35,162 nt of DNA from an uncultured Puniceicoccaceae bacterium (GTDB lineage: Bacteria > Verrucomicrobiota > Verrucomicrobiia > Opitutales > Coraliomargaritaceae), in assembly GCA_905479975.1 (NCBI GenBank), contig CAJQOS010000087.1, positions 1-35,162 of the forward strand. The letters run 5' to 3'. Of the stretch, positions 29,846 through 35,162 are shown piece by piece. Position 1 is the stretch's first letter. Each line of letters starts with the position of its first letter. The notes under the pieces are model-generated. The model was not told the origin of the DNA and did not search any database. It saw only the letters and a list, made by a program, of their open reading frames with translations. A program made the translations under genes and the position numbers.

Positions 29846-31303
29846 ATGAAAAAAATGGTAATGAGCACCGCCTCCTACGCTTTAAAATGCTTTCTGTATG
29901 GGATTGTCGGAGCTGTGGTGATGCTTCTCATCGTTGCAGTTAAAATGATGAATAATAAGCCGGATCTGCAACTCTGGCATGAGGTCGTGCTGGATGAGGA
30001 GTTTTCGGAAGATTCTGAGGTCTCCACATTCGCGGAGTATTTGGAGTTAGAGAAGCGCTTGTTTCAGCAACTCGATGAGCTGATCATTACGGATGGTGAT
30101 ACGCCTGAGCTATTGAATGTGAATCGATATACGCGAGGCAGCCTTGCGGATGCGACTGCTTGGGATGTGAATTGGAATCGTAGCTTTGAGATGCCTACGA
30201 AGAATGCGAAGAGTGGCGTGTTGCTACTGCATGGTCTCACTGATTCCCCTTATAGTTTGAGGCTGCTCGGTGAGCGTTTAAGTAAAGAGGGCGCGCATGT
30301 CGTTGGCCTGCGCATCCCAGGGCATGGCACTGTACCATCGGCTTTGACTGAAACGACCTGGCAGGACATGGCCGCTGCAGTGCGCATCGCGATGCGGCAC
30401 TTAGGGGTAGTCGTGGGCAATCAGCCACTGTATATTGTTGGGTTTTCAAATGGCGGCGCACTGAGTGTGCGCTATGCAATCGACGCGATTGATGATCCCA
30501 GCTTGCCGCAGTTGGAAGGGATGACCTTACTCTCTCCTGAGATCGGAATCACGAGGATGGCGGTTTTCTCTATTTGGCAGGAGCGCATTGGCTATGTGCT
30601 GCGTTTGAATAAGCTACAGTGGCAGTCGGTGTTGCCTGAGTATGATCCTTATAAATATACGTCTTTTCCTGCGAATGCGGGCATGTTGGCGCATAACATG
30701 ACTGTCGCGAATCGGGGTCGGTTCCATGAGTTGGCCAAGGAAGGGAGGTTGTTGGATTTTCCTCGTGTCTTAGCGTTTCAATCCATTGTCGATTCGACGG
30801 TCTTGGCGCCTGCGCTGGTGCATGATTTGTTTGATTTGCTCCCTGGAGATGTGGGGCATGAGTTGGTGGTGTATGACATCAATCGATCGGCAGAAATGGA
30901 GCCATTGGTGAAGCTTGGTAAAATCCCAGATGTGAACCATCTGGAAAGCCTACCGACGCGGGACTATATCTTTACGTTGATTACTAATAAGACGCGGACG
31001 AAGGCGTCTGTGGAATCCAGAACTTATTTGCCTGGAGTGCATGAGCCAGAGGTCGACTCACTGGGGATGGAATGGCCCTTGCCGATTTATTCGTTATCGC
31101 ACGTAGCATTACCTTTTGCGGAGCAAGACCCGATCTATGGTGCGGGGCCTCGGGAAGATAAAAGCCGCATTCACCTAGGGGCATTAGCGATTCGCGGAGA
31201 GAAGGGCGTGCTAGCCATCGCAGCTGCCGATATGCTACGCCAACGCTGGAACCCGTTTTACGAATACCAAGAACAGCGGATCGTGGATCACTTTACAGAG
31301 TAG
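29846..31303 (+). CDS. Membrane-anchored alpha/beta hydrolase
   Basis: The protein has 485 residues. An N-terminal transmembrane anchor (about residues 11-32, with ALKCFLYGIVGAVVMLLIVA) is followed by a linker and a serine-hydrolase domain. VLLLHGLTDSPYS provides the oxyanion-hole HG motif, and the nucleophile is S201 in IVGFSNGGAL, a GxSxG elbow with an asparagine after the serine. A monoglyceride-lipase- or carboxylesterase-like fold is likely, but the catalytic Asp and His cannot be placed securely and the substrate is unknown. The stop TAG is also the start of a large palindrome (31302-31356). It is probably co-expressed with the exported protein upstream. Confidence 0.8.
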   Translation: MKKMVMSTASYALKCFLYGIVGAVVMLLIVAVKMMNNKPDLQLWHEVVLDEEFSEDSEVSTFAEYLELEKRLFQQLDELIITDGDTPELLNVNRYTRGSLADATAWDVNWNRSFEMPTKNAKSGVLLLHGLTDSPYSLRLLGERLSKEGAHVVGLRIPGHGTVPSALTETTWQDMAAAVRIAMRHLGVVVGNQPLYIVGFSNGGALSVRYAIDAIDDPSLPQLEGMTLLSPEIGITRMAVFSIWQERIGYVLRLNKLQWQSVLPEYDPYKYTSFPANAGMLAHNMTVANRGRFHELAKEGRLLDFPRVLAFQSIVDSTVLAPALVHDLFDLLPGDVGHELVVYDINRSAEMEPLVKLGKIPDVNHLESLPTRDYIFTLITNKTRTKASVESRTYLPGVHEPEVDSLGMEWPLPIYSLSHVALPFAEQDPIYGAGPREDKSRIHLGALAIRGEKGVLAIAAADMLRQRWNPFYEYQEQRIVDHFTE

Positions 31304-31356
31304 AAGTGGCTTCCAGCCGCTTACCTTCCAAATAAAAGCGGCTGGAAGCCGCTTCT
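31302..31356. repeat. REP-like inverted repeat at the end of the hydrolase gene
   Basis: Arms at 31302-31322 and 31336-31356 are 21 bases long and complementary except for one position, around a 13-base loop. The core word is GCTTCCAGCCGCTT. The repeat begins within the hydrolase stop codon. A degenerate relative (GTGCTTCCAGCAGC, then AAGCGGCA-CTCC-TGCCGCTT) is at about 33627-33670 on the other side of parE. It may also act as a transcription terminator for the hydrolase gene. Confidence 0.8.
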
Positions 31357-31383
31357 AGTGTAGAGTCTTCTGTGTTCTAAACA

Positions 31384-31473
31384 GGAGTGAGGGCGAGTCG
31401 CCCACACTCCTTCACTATCACTCGTCACTCCGCGGAGCAGTTCACTCCTCACTAGCCGCGAAGCGGCTCGCGG

Positions 31474-31476
<3 letters not shown>
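31384..31476. repeat. Mini-hairpin array between the hydrolase and parE
   Basis: Three palindromic units lie here: a 27-base hairpin at 31384-31410 (GGAGTG-a-GGGCG, loop AGT, then CGCCC-a-CACTCC), the palindrome CTCCGCGGAG at 31428-31437, and TAGCCGCGA/TCGCGGCTA (31453-31476), which encloses a second option AGCCGC-GAA-GCGGCT (31454-31468). On the minus strand the spacers are GTGA-rich (for example GTGACGAGTGATAGTGAAGG). The last unit contains the parE stop codon. Confidence 0.7.
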
Positions 31477-33327
<1,851 letters not shown>

Positions 33328-33848
33328 TGAGTAGTGACGGCCTTCGGCCGTAGTGAGAGTGATTGTGAGAGTGGACGGAGCGCGAGTAGCGCGAAGATGG
33401 TGAATCGGGACGATTTGCCCCGCAGGGGTGAGTGAGCTGGGTGCCCTTTGGGCAAGTGAAAGAACAATTAAGAATGAGGACGGAGGTCTGCCGGAGATGG
33501 CGGAGCAATTAGGAAAGCTCGTGACGGAGCAATCAGAGCTGAGAGGGGAAAGTCTCAATTTGAACGCCGAACGTCGAACGTCCAACCCCGAAATTTGAAT
33601 TTTTTAGGATTTTTGGGGTAGCGTAGGTGCTTCCAGCAGCGCATCCGTAGAAGCGGCACTCCTGCCGCTTTATCGTGAGAGCTGTAGCCCCGTCGCTTTG
33701 TTATGCCCTTGAGTGCGGCACGACTGAGCTCGCCGAAGTCCGGAGATGGCGAAGCAATGTCGATGTCACTTAGGGTGCCGTGGGCGGGGCGCCCACGCTC
33801 ACTTTAGCGGTTCAGCTCGACCAGCTTCGCCATGATGGCTTTGGGGCG
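33328..33848. repeat. Gene-free palindrome- and repeat-rich region upstream of parE
   Basis: 521 bases without a credible gene. It carries mini-hairpins ACGGCC-TTC-GGCCGT (33337-33351), GCGC-GAGTA-GCGC (33380-33392), CCCC-GCA-GGGG (33418-33428) and TGCCC-TTT-GGGCA (33442-33454), with GTGAG-rich spacers. A word CCGGAGATGGCG[GA]AGCAAT occurs at 33491-33509 and 33740-33758, with a partial copy at 35101. Three tandem GAACG[CT]C heptamers lie at 33562-33582, and two larger hairpins at 33651-33670 and 33779-33797 (CGTGGGCG-GGG-CGCCCACG, perfect). The parE promoter must lie in or beyond this block, but I cannot place it. Confidence 0.7.
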
Positions 33849-35018
33849 TTAAGGGCGGGTATTCATTTGGACGATTTCGTGCCATGGTAACACTTTGACT
33901 TCGGATCGCTTTCCCGTCCAGCTACCTCCATAGCAAAGCGTTGGTTGTGTGCTGCTGTTGGCGGCAAGTGAGCACCACTTGTTTAGATTGTTCAGCCAAG
34001 ATGCGGTGAATGTTTCGCCCGACTTGATTTCTATAGGCTGCAGGTTGTTGCCATCTTCGAGAATTAGATCTATCTCAAGTCCAGCACTATCTCTCCAAAA
34101 AAACATGGAAGGGTCAATTCCCTGATTTAATCTTGTTTTGAGCAAATCGGTGACGACCATATTCTCGAACAAACTGCCTCGTAGGGGATGCGTTTTTATT
34201 TGGCTTTCCTCCTGTATTCCGAGGAGTCGGCATGCCAGTCCAACGTCGTAGAAGTAGAGCTTTGGCGTCTTTACGATCCGTTTCCTGAAATTGCTGGAAT
34301 GTGGTTGGAGTGTGAAGCAAATGTAAGAGGCTTGCAGCACGCTGAGCCAAGACTTTGCTGTGGGCACAGAGATTGAGCAATCGGTCGCAATCCGACTTAA
34401 GTTCAGGAGTGATCCAACGTTACCCGCACAGAGTGAGATGAAACGGAGGAAACGATCCCGATTCTTAATTTCCATTAACTGGCGTATGTCTTTTTCGATA
34501 TAGGTCTCGATATACGCGTTGAGCCACCGTCGCGGTGTGCTGCCTTTGGTCAATATACGTGGGTAGAAGCCATGGAAAAGATTGTGATCGATGGATTGAT
34601 TGAATTGTTTATTCGCCTTTAATTCGGCAATTGAAAAGGGGAGTAGTGAGAGGTTTCCGACCCTTCCCGCCAGGCTTTGGGATATGTGTTGATTGAGCTG
34701 GAATTGAGAAGAACCGGTGAGGATGTAGAGGCCGTTACGTTGATCTTCATCGATGATGCGCTGTAGGTAATTGAAGAGATCGGGGCAGCGCTGCACCTCG
34801 TCCAAAATTGCCCCGTTCTTAAATTGTCCTAAAAACCCGCGTGGATCTTCCTTCGCAAATTGGTATTGATCGAGATCTTCTAGGTTGACGTAAGGCTTAG
34901 CCTTGAAGAGTTCGCGCACGAGCGTGGTTTTTCCTGATTGCCTAGGTCCTGTGATCGCGACTGCTGGAAATTCTTTTGCCAATTGGGATACTAGTTTTGT
35001 GGCAGTTCTTTGGAGCAT
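33849..35018 (-). CDS. AAA+ ATPase with DUF4143-type C-terminal domain
   Basis: The product is 389 residues from the ATG at 35018. A TTG at 35039 could extend it by seven residues. The ATPase domain has Walker A GPRQSGKTTLVRELF, Walker B GAILDEVQRCPDLF and the sensor ILTGSSQFQL. The C-terminal part is the restriction-endonuclease-like DUF4143 fold with EIKSG (LQPIEIKSGETF) and an upstream acidic strand (AGLEIDLILE), the D-...-ExK pattern of a nuclease-like core. Such ATPases are widespread accessory genes and often poorly understood. It is convergent in spacing with nothing recognisable; the palindrome block separates it from parE. Confidence 0.88.
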   Translation of the reverse strand: MLQRTATKLVSQLAKEFPAVAITGPRQSGKTTLVRELFKAKPYVNLEDLDQYQFAKEDPRGFLGQFKNGAILDEVQRCPDLFNYLQRIIDEDQRNGLYILTGSSQFQLNQHISQSLAGRVGNLSLLPFSIAELKANKQFNQSIDHNLFHGFYPRILTKGSTPRRWLNAYIETYIEKDIRQLMEIKNRDRFLRFISLCAGNVGSLLNLSRIATDCSISVPTAKSWLSVLQASYICFTLQPHSSNFRKRIVKTPKLYFYDVGLACRLLGIQEESQIKTHPLRGSLFENMVVTDLLKTRLNQGIDPSMFFWRDSAGLEIDLILEDGNNLQPIEIKSGETFTASWLNNLNKWCSLAANSSTQPTLCYGGSWTGKRSEVKVLPWHEIVQMNTRP

Positions 35019-35022
35019 GTGC

Positions 35023-35061
35023 TTAATATGAATGTGCAATTTGAAAGTTCAACTTTAAATT
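35023..35061 (-). promoter_or_regulatory. Putative promoter and palindromic operator for the AAA+ ATPase
   Basis: On the minus strand TTGAAC (35052-35047) and TATTAA (35028-35023) are 18 bases apart, which would start transcription at or near the ATG at 35018, as in vapBC. The -35 box is the centre of an imperfect palindrome (35038-35061; AAAGTT-c-AACTTT core), a possible site for an autoregulator. Based on consensus only. Confidence 0.35.
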
Positions 35062-35162
35062 TGTATGCATATTCTGGGGCGATTGACCTCTCGGAGGGCT
35101 CCGGAGATGGGAGCAGGTGCCTGATGCGGGTGACTCGACGGAGAAGACCTTCGATGCGCCGG

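Noticed and set aside
33328-33585. 86-codon N-terminal extension of ParE
   Set aside because: It translates hairpin and repeat DNA, whereas [15 protein letters not shown] at 33327 matches the normal start of the family.

Overview
This window (about 35 kb, roughly half GC) looks like chromosomal DNA of a Gram-negative bacterium, most likely a Verrucomicrobiota lineage close to Opitutae/Puniceicoccales. That placement is an inference. It rests on outer-membrane assembly and lipid A genes (BamA, Skp, LpxD), a Bacteroidetes-like ParE, the carboxynorspermidine route enzyme NspC, a general lack of Shine-Dalgarno sequences, and the style of the intergenic palindromes. A 16S or marker-gene search would be needed to confirm it.

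Layout. 1-140: right end of an ISL3-type insertion sequence, apparently inserted into the 3' end of a small cNMP-binding-domain gene. 81-1911 (minus): nspC, a 45-residue membrane peptide, and the cNMP protein, probably one operon. 2119-11372 (plus): a long housekeeping run, rplY-pth-rpsF-ssb-rplI-dnaB-bamA-skp-(terminator)-lpxD-prs, covering translation, replication and envelope biogenesis. 11439-13192: metX-metW for methionine synthesis. 13201-13575 (minus): a small exported protein of unknown function. 13744-13826: tRNA-Leu(UAA) with its own terminator. 13911-16940: a PLP sugar aminotransferase and a membrane NDP-sugar 4,6-dehydratase, a typical surface-glycan pair. 17164-20022: a UvrA-family ATPase. 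20075-20718 (minus): a VapBC toxin-antitoxin pair. 20884-22146 (minus): a YbdG-like mechanosensitive channel. 22266-22997: an exported protein. 23006-24005 (minus): a Cdd1-like helix-hairpin-helix protein overlapping a LON-domain protein. 24242-28268: dnaK, then groES-groEL, with strong terminators after dnaK and after groEL. 28905-31303: an exported protein and a membrane-anchored alpha/beta hydrolase. 31474-33327 (minus): parE, with palindrome-rich DNA on both sides. 33849-35018 (minus): an AAA+ ATPase with a DUF4143-type C-terminus.

I found no CRISPR array, prophage or multi-gene defence island, and no clear undescribed multi-gene system. The strongest unusual signals are: (1) a family of GC-rich mini-hairpins, nearly all with three-base loops, concentrated around parE, with the stop codons of both flanking convergent genes lying inside hairpins; (2) the apparent takeover of a protein's last 19 codons by an IS end; (3) near-universal absence of Shine-Dalgarno sequences, with A-rich leaders before groES and groEL; (4) repeated GTGTGACAC motifs upstream of dnaK instead of CIRCE; (5) an apparently leaderless vapBC promoter carrying a helically phased direct repeat.
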